In this document: positions 29,867 through 39,500 of the stretch, one piece after another
Numbering within the stretch: position 1 is the stretch's first letter
Layout: every line of letters starts with the position of its first letter
Assembly (NCBI GenBank): GCA_902792795.1
Contig: CADBBB010000007.1
Coordinates: 1 to 50,525, forward strand
Length of the DNA: 50,525 nucleotides
Direction of reading: 5' to 3'
DNA from: an uncultured Spirochaetaceae bacterium
GTDB lineage: Bacteria; Spirochaetota; Spirochaetia; Treponematales; Treponemataceae
The notes under the pieces: model-generated
The model's database searches: none
Seen by the model: only the letters and a program-made list of their open reading frames with translations
What the model was told of the DNA's origin: nothing
Program-made: the position numbers and the translations under genes

Positions 29867-31209
29867 TGAAACACGAGGCTCCGCGCGGCGTAAGCATAAG
29901 TCTGGTAAACCTTTTCTTTACCATTCTTACCGCAATAGTATTTTGCTTTATTCTCATAATATCCAACAACGTCAAAAAGCGCTTTGACGCGGTAAACGAG
30001 GCGTTGGACAAATTCATCATTTGCCAGCAAAGTTCCGCAAAAATAAGGGAGGCCGCGGACTATTTGACCGACCAGGCGCGCCTCTTTGTGGTGACCCACA
30101 AGCACGAATACGCGGACGCTTACATAAAGGAATTGCAGGAAACAAAGCGCCAGGAGCAGGCGATGGAGGCTTTGGAAAGCGTTTGCTCCAAGAGCGACTT
30201 GGCCTTGCAGCGCCTTAAAATAGCGCTTGAGCAGGCCCAGGGCCTTATGGACATGGAAAAGTACGCCATGCGCCTTGCCTTTGAGGTCATTGGCAACGTA
30301 AAGATGCCCGAACAAATCGCGGACATTCCGATCGCGGACAAGGACAGGGGCGACAGCAAGGCCAAGCTGCAGGAAACCGCCGTGAACAATTTGTTTGGCG
30401 ACGGCTACTTGATTTACAAAATGCGCATTAACGTCAACTGCCAGCTTACGGTCGCGGCGATCGAGCAGCAGATAAAGAAGGACTTGAACGTAAACGCCGA
30501 GGAGCTTGGCCACAACATCAGCCGCCTGCGCGTCCTCTTCCTTGTTTTGCTCATAGTGAACATTTTCATATTTGTGGCGTTTGGATATCTTGTCATTGTT
30601 CCGCTGGGAAGATTCAAGGCTTCCATCCAACAGGACAAAAAGCTCAACGTCATCGGCTCGCTGGAATTCAAGAGCCTTGCCGAAAGCTACAACGAAATTT
30701 ACGAAATCAAGGCCCAAAACGAAAGGTCTTTGCTTAAAAAGGCGGAATATGACGGCTTGACCGGAATTTTGAACCGCCGCGCCTTTGACCAAATTTGCAA
30801 AAGTTCCACCGAAAAAAGGCAAAAAATCGCGCTTTTGCTGGTGGACATGGACAACTTTAAGGGCATAAACGACAATTTTGGCCACCTTGGCGGCGACAAC
30901 GCGCTAAAGGCTTTGGCAAAAGCGCTTAAGGAAACCTTTAGAGAGAGCGACTATGTGGCGCGCGTTGGCGGCGACGAATTTGCCGCCATTTTGCCCGACT
31001 GCGAGCCTGTGGCCAAAGACGCGATAAAGCGGAAAATCGCTTCCATAAATGAAAAACTTTCACTGCTGGACGAAAAGCCGGTAAGCGTCAGCGTCGGCGT
31101 GGCGTTTTCCAGCTGCGGATTCACCAAGGAACTGTACGACAAGGCCGACAAGGCCCTTTACGCCGTCAAGGAAAAGGGCAAGCGCGGCTGCGAGGTCTGC
31201 GAGTTCTAA
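29866..31209 (+). CDS. Membrane diguanylate cyclase (GGDEF) coupled to a TRAP binding protein
   Basis: A 447-residue protein (from ATG 29866; a GTG three bases earlier is also possible). A membrane segment (~12-35), a periplasmic helical domain (~36-215, long heptad-like helices) and a second membrane segment (~222-245, FLVLLIVNIFIFVAFGYLVIV) precede a short linker and the GGDEF domain (~285-447). The active site is RVGGDEF (366-372), with the inhibitory I-site RESD (359-362) five residues before GGDEF. It should make cyclic di-GMP with product feedback. The periplasmic part could dock the TRAP lipoprotein made from the same mRNA. Confidence 0.92.
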   Translation: MKHEAPRGVSISLVNLFFTILTAIVFCFILIISNNVKKRFDAVNEALDKFIICQQSSAKIREAADYLTDQARLFVVTHKHEYADAYIKELQETKRQEQAMEALESVCSKSDLALQRLKIALEQAQGLMDMEKYAMRLAFEVIGNVKMPEQIADIPIADKDRGDSKAKLQETAVNNLFGDGYLIYKMRINVNCQLTVAAIEQQIKKDLNVNAEELGHNISRLRVLFLVLLIVNIFIFVAFGYLVIVPLGRFKASIQQDKKLNVIGSLEFKSLAESYNEIYEIKAQNERSLLKKAEYDGLTGILNRRAFDQICKSSTEKRQKIALLLVDMDNFKGINDNFGHLGGDNALKALAKALKETFRESDYVARVGGDEFAAILPDCEPVAKDAIKRKIASINEKLSLLDEKPVSVSVGVAFSSCGFTKELYDKADKALYAVKEKGKRGCEVCEF

Positions 31210-31305
31210 GCCTTCCAAATCTAACAAAATTTTAATGAATTCCCAAAATTAAACCGATATTTAAAGCGGAAAACCAGTTATTGGGCAAATTTTTGACGAA
31301 TTTGT

Positions 31306-31334
31306 TTGACAAAATCTCGAAAATGTCTAATAAT
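31306..31334 (+). promoter_or_regulatory. Promoter of the large surface-protein operon
   Basis: TTGACA (31306-31311), 17-bp spacer, AATAAT (31329-31334). It precedes the 18-kb operon of Ig-like proteins. The leader is about 75 nt. Confidence 0.7.
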
Positions 31335-31415
31335 TAATATGGAAAATTGGGAGTATTGTCGGCTGTTGGTGGGGGCGAGGGCGGCCGGCGATCCGCATTT
31401 AAAATGGGCAAAATT

Positions 31416-34400
31416 ATGAAAAAAACTTTGTTGAAATTTGGACTTTCTCTTCTTGTGTTCGCCGTGGGCGCCTCATTGTTCGCGCGCGACGTTACCGAGC
31501 GGGCTGTTGAAAACATGAACAGCTGGCAGGAGAATTTCGACATTAACGAAAAAAAAGGCAAGTACAACGTCATCGTTACCGCCAAGGACAAGGGCGGAAA
31601 CACAACCTTTGGCGGCCCCTTCAACATTTACATTGACCCAAAATCCGATTTGCCAATAATCGGCATAACAAACCCTGAGCCCAACTTGCGCGTTCCCGGC
31701 AATCTAAATATTGTAGGAACTTGTATTGACGACGACGCGGTGGATTACGTCGAATTGATTCTTGACGGCGGCGAGCCGGTTCGCGCTAAGGGAAAAGAAT
31801 TCTGGTCGTATTTTCTTGACACAAGCCCGCTCGAAGAAGGCAACCATACAATCGAAGCTTACGGCGTGGACATAAACGGCGTCCGCGGCGAGTCGGTCAA
31901 GCATGTTTGGTGCTTGGACCGCAAGGAGCCGTTGAGCGCCGTGACCAACCAAACGATGGGAACATTGGTGAGCGGAACCGTTCACTTTGAGGGAACGGTA
32001 GAAGACGGAAACGGCGTCACCGCGATGGACTTTTCGGTTGACGAAGGCGCCAGCTTCCAGGACATAAAGCTTAAGAAAAGCAACAAAACGGGAACTAACG
32101 CCACATTCAGCTTCAACTTGGACACAAAAAAATTGCCCGACGGCCCCGCCGTCATGTGGTTCTTTGCGCACGACAGCCAGGGCTCCATCGGCTTTTATCC
32201 CTTCCTGCTTTTTGTCGACAACACAAAGCCAAAAATCAACATCGCTTTTCCGCCGGAAAAAACTCCGGTAAAGGGAGCCTTTGCCGCGGCGGGTTCCGCC
32301 AACGACATTGTGGGCCTAAAGTCTATGACTTGGGAATACAATGGAAAGAAGGGCGAATTTGAAATCATAGCCGGAAACCCCTATTGGGTCGTCGAATTTC
32401 CCGACGCAAAGGGCAACAGGAACGGAAAGCTTACGATTACCGCCGTGGACACCGCCGGCAACGTGAGCTCGGAAAGCCGCAATATTGAGATTGACGCCAA
32501 CGGAGACAAGCCGATTGTCGCGATTGACTGGCCCAGGGCCGGAATGAACTACGGAAAGCCCGAAGAGCTTTTCGTGCGCGGCCTTGCAACGGACGACGAC
32601 AACGTAAAGGCCGTCCGCGTTGTTTTGGACGGAAGCGAAATCGGCGTCATCGAGACCCAGGGCGCCTTTTACAAGAGCTTGATTGAGACAAATAGCCTGG
32701 GCGGCGGAACGCACAAAATTTCTGTAAGCGCGATTGACATTTACGACATAGAGGGGCCGGCGACAACGGTAGAATTTAAGGCCACCGGCGAAAAACCCTA
32801 TTTTAACGGAATAAAGATTGCGGGCGGCGCAGGCGCCGGCCCCCTCTTTTACGGTCAGGAAATCAGTCCTGAGCAGGGCGGAAACATTGAGGTGGAGGCG
32901 GGAACAAGCGCGGGATTCTCAAACGCTTGGTTCGCTTTTGGAAAGGCCGGAACGACGCTGGAACAGCAAAGCGTCGCGGTCGGAGCCAACGACTCAAGAA
33001 AAGTTTTCTCAATTCCTATAAGCGCGCTTCCTTGGGGAGCGGTGGAATTGAAATTCCATGTAGCGGACACGCTTGGACGCGAGGCGGATTATTCAACTTG
33101 CGTTTACGTTTCAAACCTTACCGACATAAAGGCGATTCCCGGTTTTGAAATCGAGCAAAAGATTGAGGACGAGCGCGCCACCGCCCAAATCACCAGCGTT
33201 GGCGGAATGGAGTTCGCGCCCGGAATGCGCTTGATTATGGACAAAGATCCAAAGGGCGCGCCTGTCGAGATGGTTGTTGACATCAACGCGGTTGAGAACG
33301 CCGTGGTAAGCTACAAGTTCTGGGGACCCGCCCGCGCCGGAGAGAAGGAAGTTTACGAAGGAAGAGTGGCGCAGGTTGTTAGGCCGGTGAAGGGAGAGCC
33401 AGCCCAGCGCGCCGTCATAAACATGGCCGGATTCCCCGCGCGCGCCACAAACGTTGAAATCACTTTGTCGCTCGGAAAAGATTACACAAGAAAATTTGGC
33501 GGACAAATTTTGATCGCGCGCGAGCATGATTCCGACGACATAGAGGACTCAAAGAAAATTTACTGGGTCACGGACGGCGACACTTATTACAGCGACGAGT
33601 CCAAGGCCTACATTTTGCCCCACAAGACTTTGACCGCTTACGTCAACGCGCCCGGCCCGATAACCGCGAGCGTCGTGGGCGCCATAGCCGGAATGAATGT
33701 TTCGGTTGACGGCAAAGTTGTCACCCTTTCTTGCGACAACGGCGGAAACTACAGGGGAGTCCAAATCCGCGCGGTTGACGCCGACGGAAAGAGCTACACA
33801 AGCCCCGCCGTCAATTTGGTCGTCAGCGAAGACGGTCCGGCCTTTGACATGAAGCTTCCCGAAGGCTTTGCCTGGGTCCGCAATTCAATTCGCGTCCAAG
33901 GAACGGCGGCGGATCCTTCCGGCATCGTTCAGCTTGAATACTCTGTTGACAACGGCGAAAATTGGAACGTCATTCCGTTTAGAACCGGCGCCCAAAGCGT
34001 GAACATTTACGTTGACATAAACATTGAGTCGCGCGACGAAGGCTTGATTCCGCTTGACATACGCGCCAAGAACGCTTCCGGCTTGATGAGCTATTACAGA
34101 ACCGCCGTTTGCAAGGACGTCACGCCGCCGGAGGCCAAGATTGTTGTTCCGGAAGCGGAAGCGGTCTTGAACGGCATCAACACTATAGCGCTTTTGACCA
34201 GCGACAACGGCGCCTTGGCCAAGACCGAGTACGGCTCTCCGACATCGCGCGACGGCCGCGCGGGCGTGCGCCGCAGCCCCATTCCTCTTACGGTTTTGCC
34301 GCACACGATTGTGGGCGACGACGACTTGGCGCTTGACCAAACAATGTCGTTCATTGTCACCGACGGCGCCGGAAACGAAACAAAGATTGAAGAATTTGAA

Positions 34401-36572
34401 TTTAAGGTTGACCGCGAAAGCGATTTGCCGGTCGTGCAAATTCAGCTGCCGTTTGAAAACCAAGTCATCACAAAGGACTTCACAATTTCCGGCGTTGTGC
34501 TTGACGACGACGGCCCTTGCATGGTCGCCTACAGAATTGACAAAGGACCCTTCCGCCCGGTCGGCGGCGAGCCCGGATACAGCTTTAAGATTGACATTCC
34601 GATCAGCCAGATGACGGACAACGAGCACACAGTCTTTATGTACGCCATCGACATTAACGGAGTTCGCGGCCGCACCGTCGAGCAAAAGTTCCGCGTGTCG
34701 CTTGCCGAGCCTGTTTGCGAAATGACGGCGCCCGACATCAACACTACGCAAAAAGAAATTGTCACCTTGCGCGGAAAGGCCAGCGACGAAAACGGAATCA
34801 AGAGCGTGGAAGTTTCTCTTGACAACGGCAACAGCTACAACTTGGCCGAGGGAACGACCAATTGGAGCTACACCTTTGACACCCGCGTTCTTCCGGACGG
34901 AACTCACGTCGTCTTTGTGCGCACGACGGACAACTACGACATAACTTCATTGTATTCTTCTCAAATCAACACCGACAACACCAAGCCCGAAATTAACTTG
35001 GAGCTGCCGCTTGACGACTCGCAGACTTCCGGTCCGCTTTTCTTCTCCGGCTTTACGCTGGACAACATCAGCTTGGAAGAGCTGACCCTTACGATTACAA
35101 GCCTTGACGGCCGCGCGGTGCCGGCGGCGTTCCGCAACCGCAAGATGAGCGTTGACCGCGTCATTACAGAGACGATTGACTTGACTCCGCTTGAAAACGG
35201 CCTTTATAACGTCAAGCTCACCGGCGTTGACGCGGCGGGCAATGTGACCAGCGTTAGCCGCAACATCACTCTTGACAAGAGAATCGCGGCGGCCAACGTT
35301 GACATTTACTATCCGCTCAACGGCGAGCGCAAGCAGGGCGCCTTTACGATTATTGGAGCCGTGCGCGCGGAACGCAAGATTGAAAAATTGAATTTGTTCT
35401 TTGACGGAAAGAACGTGGCGGAAACTGTTCCGAGCGAAACAAACTATTACAAGTTCCCGATTGACCAAGGCCAGTATGAGGAAGGCTTGCACAAGTATTA
35501 TGTCCAGGCCACGCTCGAAGGCGGCGCCACAATCAATTCCATCACGCAGACCGTGGACTACAACGCCTACGGACCGTGGATTAGAATCGACAACTTTGAC
35601 TACGGCGACTTTGCCTACGACCGTCCAACAATCAAGGGAACGGCCGGCTTCTCCATCAGCGACGCTGAAATCATCGCCTCAAAGAAGAAGGGCGGCAAGG
35701 ACCTTAAGGAAGACATTGACAGCCGCAAGGTTGAAAGCGTTGACCTGAGCTTGAACAACGGAAGGACGTTCACTCAAATAAGCAAGAGCGGCAAATGGTC
35801 TTACCGCATTGAGAACGACGACTTGGCCGAAGGCTACCACTTCCTCTTGATAAGGGCGAGAATGGCCAACGGTGAAATAGCCGTCACCCGCTGCATCGTG
35901 CAAATTGACAAGACCGCTCCCTTTGTGCGCATCATCGCGCCTGGCGTTGGCGGACATTACAACCAAAACTTGGTCTTTAGCGGCTTGAGCAGCGACGACG
36001 TTGGCCTTAGCAGCGTTACGCTGGCCTTGCGAAAGGGCGACAAGAGCAGCTACGGCGTTCCTAAATTCATACAGGGCTTGTATGTGGACGCGAGCGTTTG
36101 GGGCGCCACGCTCTTTGACCTTGGCGTGGGCTTGACGTTCTTTGACGACAACGTGCGCTTGCAGTTCAACTTTGGACAGTTCACCCAGCAGCAGCGCGAA
36201 ATATTCATGCCGGGCAGCGACATGCGCTACGGCGGAAACGCGATTCTTGGATTTAAGATTATCGCCAACGTGGCCAACTTGCCCTTTGGCTGGATGTTTG
36301 GCCACGACTGGGACTGGCTCAGCGCCAACTTCGCGCTTGGAGCGAGCTTCAAGTACTTCAACGAGTCCGCTTCTGGAAGCGGACAGATGCTCAGCGCCGT
36401 AATTTCTCAAATAGAATTCCCGCGCATGAGTTTCCCCAAGTGGAAGTGCTTCAAGGTTCTCAGCGCTTATACAGAATTCCAATTGTGGTTCATTCCAACC
36501 GACACCACGGGCGTAAACATTGACCGCGTTGTGTTCCAGACATCGTTTGGCGTAAGGGCCAATGTATTCTAA
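31416..36572 (+). CDS. Large Ig-like repeat surface protein with C-terminal outer-membrane barrel
   Basis: A 1718-residue exported protein. The signal peptide is MKKTLLKFGLSLLVFAVGASLFA. Most of the chain is a string of roughly 90-residue Ig-like (Big-type) domains with repeated elements: a PKINIAFPP-like start, VxGxAxDDxxV, VxVSxDNG, W.Y.FDT..LPDGTH and a D..GN/D..NGVRG turn. About 15 units are visible, some degenerate. From about residue 1547 the sequence changes to alternating strands (YVDASVWGATLFDLGVGLTFF onwards) and ends in VRANVF, the terminal Phe typical of outer-membrane barrels. It therefore probably projects Ig domains anchored by a small barrel. ATG 31416 is chosen for the signal peptide; upstream in-frame ATGs (31347, 31404) cannot be excluded and no strong RBS is seen. 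Confidence 0.8.
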   Translation: MKKTLLKFGLSLLVFAVGASLFARDVTERAVENMNSWQENFDINEKKGKYNVIVTAKDKGGNTTFGGPFNIYIDPKSDLPIIGITNPEPNLRVPGNLNIVGTCIDDDAVDYVELILDGGEPVRAKGKEFWSYFLDTSPLEEGNHTIEAYGVDINGVRGESVKHVWCLDRKEPLSAVTNQTMGTLVSGTVHFEGTVEDGNGVTAMDFSVDEGASFQDIKLKKSNKTGTNATFSFNLDTKKLPDGPAVMWFFAHDSQGSIGFYPFLLFVDNTKPKINIAFPPEKTPVKGAFAAAGSANDIVGLKSMTWEYNGKKGEFEIIAGNPYWVVEFPDAKGNRNGKLTITAVDTAGNVSSESRNIEIDANGDKPIVAIDWPRAGMNYGKPEELFVRGLATDDDNVKAVRVVLDGSEIGVIETQGAFYKSLIETNSLGGGTHKISVSAIDIYDIEGPATTVEFKATGEKPYFNGIKIAGGAGAGPLFYGQEISPEQGGNIEVEAGTSAGFSNAWFAFGKAGTTLEQQSVAVGANDSRKVFSIPISALPWGAVELKFHVADTLGREADYSTCVYVSNLTDIKAIPGFEIEQKIEDERATAQITSVGGMEFAPGMRLIMDKDPKGAPVEMVVDINAVENAVVSYKFWGPARAGEKEVYEGRVAQVVRPVKGEPAQRAVINMAGFPARATNVEITLSLGKDYTRKFGGQILIAREHDSDDIEDSKKIYWVTDGDTYYSDESKAYILPHKTLTAYVNAPGPITASVVGAIAGMNVSVDGKVVTLSCDNGGNYRGVQIRAVDADGKSYTSPAVNLVVSEDGPAFDMKLPEGFAWVRNSIRVQGTAADPSGIVQLEYSVDNGENWNVIPFRTGAQSVNIYVDINIESRDEGLIPLDIRAKNASGLMSYYRTAVCKDVTPPEAKIVVPEAEAVLNGINTIALLTSDNGALAKTEYGSPTSRDGRAGVRRSPIPLTVLPHTIVGDDDLALDQTMSFIVTDGAGNETKIEEFEFKVDRESDLPVVQIQLPFENQVITKDFTISGVVLDDDGPCMVAYRIDKGPFRPVGGEPGYSFKIDIPISQMTDNEHTVFMYAIDINGVRGRTVEQKFRVSLAEPVCEMTAPDINTTQKEIVTLRGKASDENGIKSVEVSLDNGNSYNLAEGTTNWSYTFDTRVLPDGTHVVFVRTTDNYDITSLYSSQINTDNTKPEINLELPLDDSQTSGPLFFSGFTLDNISLEELTLTITSLDGRAVPAAFRNRKMSVDRVITETIDLTPLENGLYNVKLTGVDAAGNVTSVSRNITLDKRIAAANVDIYYPLNGERKQGAFTIIGAVRAERKIEKLNLFFDGKNVAETVPSETNYYKFPIDQGQYEEGLHKYYVQATLEGGATINSITQTVDYNAYGPWIRIDNFDYGDFAYDRPTIKGTAGFSISDAEIIASKKKGGKDLKEDIDSRKVESVDLSLNNGRTFTQISKSGKWSYRIENDDLAEGYHFLLIRARMANGEIAVTRCIVQIDKTAPFVRIIAPGVGGHYNQNLVFSGLSSDDVGLSSVTLALRKGDKSSYGVPKFIQGLYVDASVWGATLFDLGVGLTFFDDNVRLQFNFGQFTQQQREIFMPGSDMRYGGNAILGFKIIANVANLPFGWMFGHDWDWLSANFALGASFKYFNESASGSGQMLSAVISQIEFPRMSFPKWKCFKVLSAYTEFQLWFIPTDTTGVNIDRVVFQTSFGVRANVF

Positions 36573-36585
36573 CGGAGGCGGATTT

Positions 36586-39500
36586 ATGAAAATGTCTTTT
36601 AAATCGGCATTGAAGAAAACCGGACTTTCTCTTTGCGCGGCGGCGGCCGTGTTGTTATGGTCAACTTGCGACGTTGGTTTGGGCGAAGCGGTTGACACGA
36701 TGGCGCCTACTGTCAGCGTCACAGCTCCCGCCGCCTCCGCCGTTTGCGCCGGTTCCGTCGTGATAAGCGGCGACTGCGCCGACGACAAAGGCATCGCTTC
36801 CGTAAACATTGTAGTAAAAAACATTTATACCGGCGACAAGTACGAGTATTCCGCGGAAATCTCCAAGGACATGAAGAGCTGGACAAAGACCATAAACGAG
36901 CTTGCCGCCAACGCCGGCTATCCGCTTGTTGATGGCTCTTACACCGCCGATGTGACCGCGATTGACATTTACGGCCGTTCCAGCGGAACTTCCAGCACGG
37001 CCTTTGACATTGACAACACCGAGCCAATTTTTTGCGTAACAAGCCCGGCCACTTTTGACATAAGCGACCCAAGAAAATACGGCCGCTCCGTGACCATAAG
37101 CGGCGAGATTGCCGACGACCACGACATAGCCAAGATGGACATCCGCGTTTTTAGAACTGACGCGGCCGGTTCCAATCCTGTGGAAATAACCAGCCAATTG
37201 GCCAAGACGACATTCACCGACTTTGAAACCGCCGGCGGAACGACTGTCTACATCGCCAAATATTTTGAAGGCGCCAACGTTCCCACGGACGCGCAAAGCG
37301 ACGACTACAAGCTTTACAAAAACTACATGGCCATTTACGGAGACGCCGAGCTTGGAACCGACGTTTACATTTACATCGTTCCCACCCTCACAGACGCGGC
37401 CGGAAACACAAGCTTGCAAAGCTATATTTCTTCGGACGTAAAAAAGGTGATTGCCGGCGCCTGCGGAGTTGAAACTACGATCGACTCCTTGCAGACCGCG
37501 CAGTTGATGAAGATTTACAACGGAACTTACACGCTGGGCGAGCTTAACGACGAGCAAAAGAAAAAGGTCGTGTCCATTTTAAAAGGAACTTACAAATTGC
37601 AGCCCGGCGACAAGGCCTACTACTGCCAGTATGACGACAAGGACGAAAACAAGCGCAGCCCTTACGCGGCCGACGTGAACTCAAACAACAGCCCAACTTA
37701 CGACTTTAACGGCTACGAAACTCCGACAGCCAATTCGGAAGGCTGGGTGGGCGTGAACACAGGCGGAACGATTACAATCACATTGAAGGCCGGCCGCGAC
37801 GACTGGGGCATTTTGCCCAACAGCCTGGAAGTGAATCTTTACGAGTATGACGCGCTGGAACCGGACCACAAAAAGCGCGAGAATCCTGGCGATGACCCTA
37901 AGATTGTCTTTAGTTCCAACCCATTTAAGGATCCCACTCAAGTGGCCACCGTCACCATAAAGGACGCGACAAACACAGAGACAAAGAACATAAGCACGTC
38001 CGTCACGACCCAGTCTTACTACGTGACGCTTCCGTCTTTGAGGGCTGGAAATTATTATGTTCTTGAGGCGGAAGGAAAGGACGAAAATGACAGCGGCCTT
38101 GAGCCTTCTTCGGAATGGTACGGCTTTATGGTGTCGTCCAGCGTGACGCCGCCGACATTCACCGCGGAAGATTTGTTCTATGCGGCGGGAAGCGCTTTGA
38201 GCGTAGGCGAAGGATTGAAGGTTAAGCTTAACATTACGGACGTTTCGGACAACATAAAGGCCAACGGCGTTAAGGTTACGGCTTACCGTTACGAAGACCA
38301 TATTCCCGGAAAGGCCTACATCGCCAACTACACGGCGCCGGCCGGAGTTGAAAAAATATACAAGGGCCAAGGAGAAGGCGGCGCCACTGGAAGCGCCCTG
38401 ATAGAAGGCGGCGATGTCGCCAACCACTATTACTTGGACCTTCCGATAAAGGACTTTGCCTTTGCCGCGGCGGCCGGAAAGAATTACTCGATTGTGATTA
38501 AGGCCTGCGGCGGATACAGGGACGAGCAAGGACACGAGACTTGGTCAAGCGAAGCCACATTTATGGTTTGGATTGACGCGGCCGCGCCCGAGTTGACGAT
38601 AACTTCGCCAAAGGACACGGAAAACGTCATCACCGAAAAATTCGCAAGCTACGAGCATGACGACGACAGCGGCAAAACTTGGATCACTCCGCGCGGAAAC
38701 TGGAGCGACCTTGGCGGTTCCGCGACCCATCGCATGTGGTACAGCGAGGACGACGCTGGAACTCCGAGCCTTGTATGGACTGAGGCCAGCGGAACTTTTG
38801 TAAGCGGAACAAGTTATTACGAAAAGCAAGTTGCAGGCGCGACCGACGCGGAGAGCTGCTACGCGCTTTTGGACACCGACAAATATGTGGCGGGACAAAC
38901 GCCTGTTGAAGGATACTACAAGTTGGCGCTCAAGGCTTCTTCCGATGGAACTGGCGGAACATGGAACGAGATAAAAGACGTAAGCCAAGTTGCCAGCTCC
39001 ACCACTTGGGAGCAAAAAATCCAAGTTGCCGAAAGCGAAGGAAAAATGTTCCGCGTGGTTGGCGTGGACGCCGTGGGCAACTTGAGCTTTGGCGCGCATG
39101 ACGCGGAAACTGGAACTCAAATCCCGTCCAAGAGAGACGGCTTGACATTTGACTTTTCCGTTCCGACAGCCGAGCTTGCAAGCGAGCCGACAGTTTACCA
39201 AAACAACGGCGTCAAGTATTACAATAAAAATAGCGTCGTAAGCAATGTCTTGACCATAAAGTTTGAGGCGAGCGATTTGCGAAAAATTGATGCGGCCGGC
39301 GTGACCGTAAGCGCGACAAAGAACGGCGCGGCTGTGGCCAAAGGCTCCGGCGGCTTTAATTACACAACAGAGCAAGCCAAAGACGAGCATGGCAACGACG
39401 ACCCCACAAAGGTTTTGGTAACCGTGACTTTGGCCGCCCCCACAAGCGGAACGGGCGCCGGAGCCAACGACGGAAAATGGGTATGGACTGTAAACGCCGC

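Noticed and set aside
29557..30885. A 442-codon open frame on the minus strand opposite the GGDEF gene
   Set aside because: It is antisense to clear DctP and GGDEF domains and its product has no recognisable features. G/C-rich third positions create such frames here; similar ones lie opposite 31704-32171, 33885-34907, 35679-36824 and 41284-42342.
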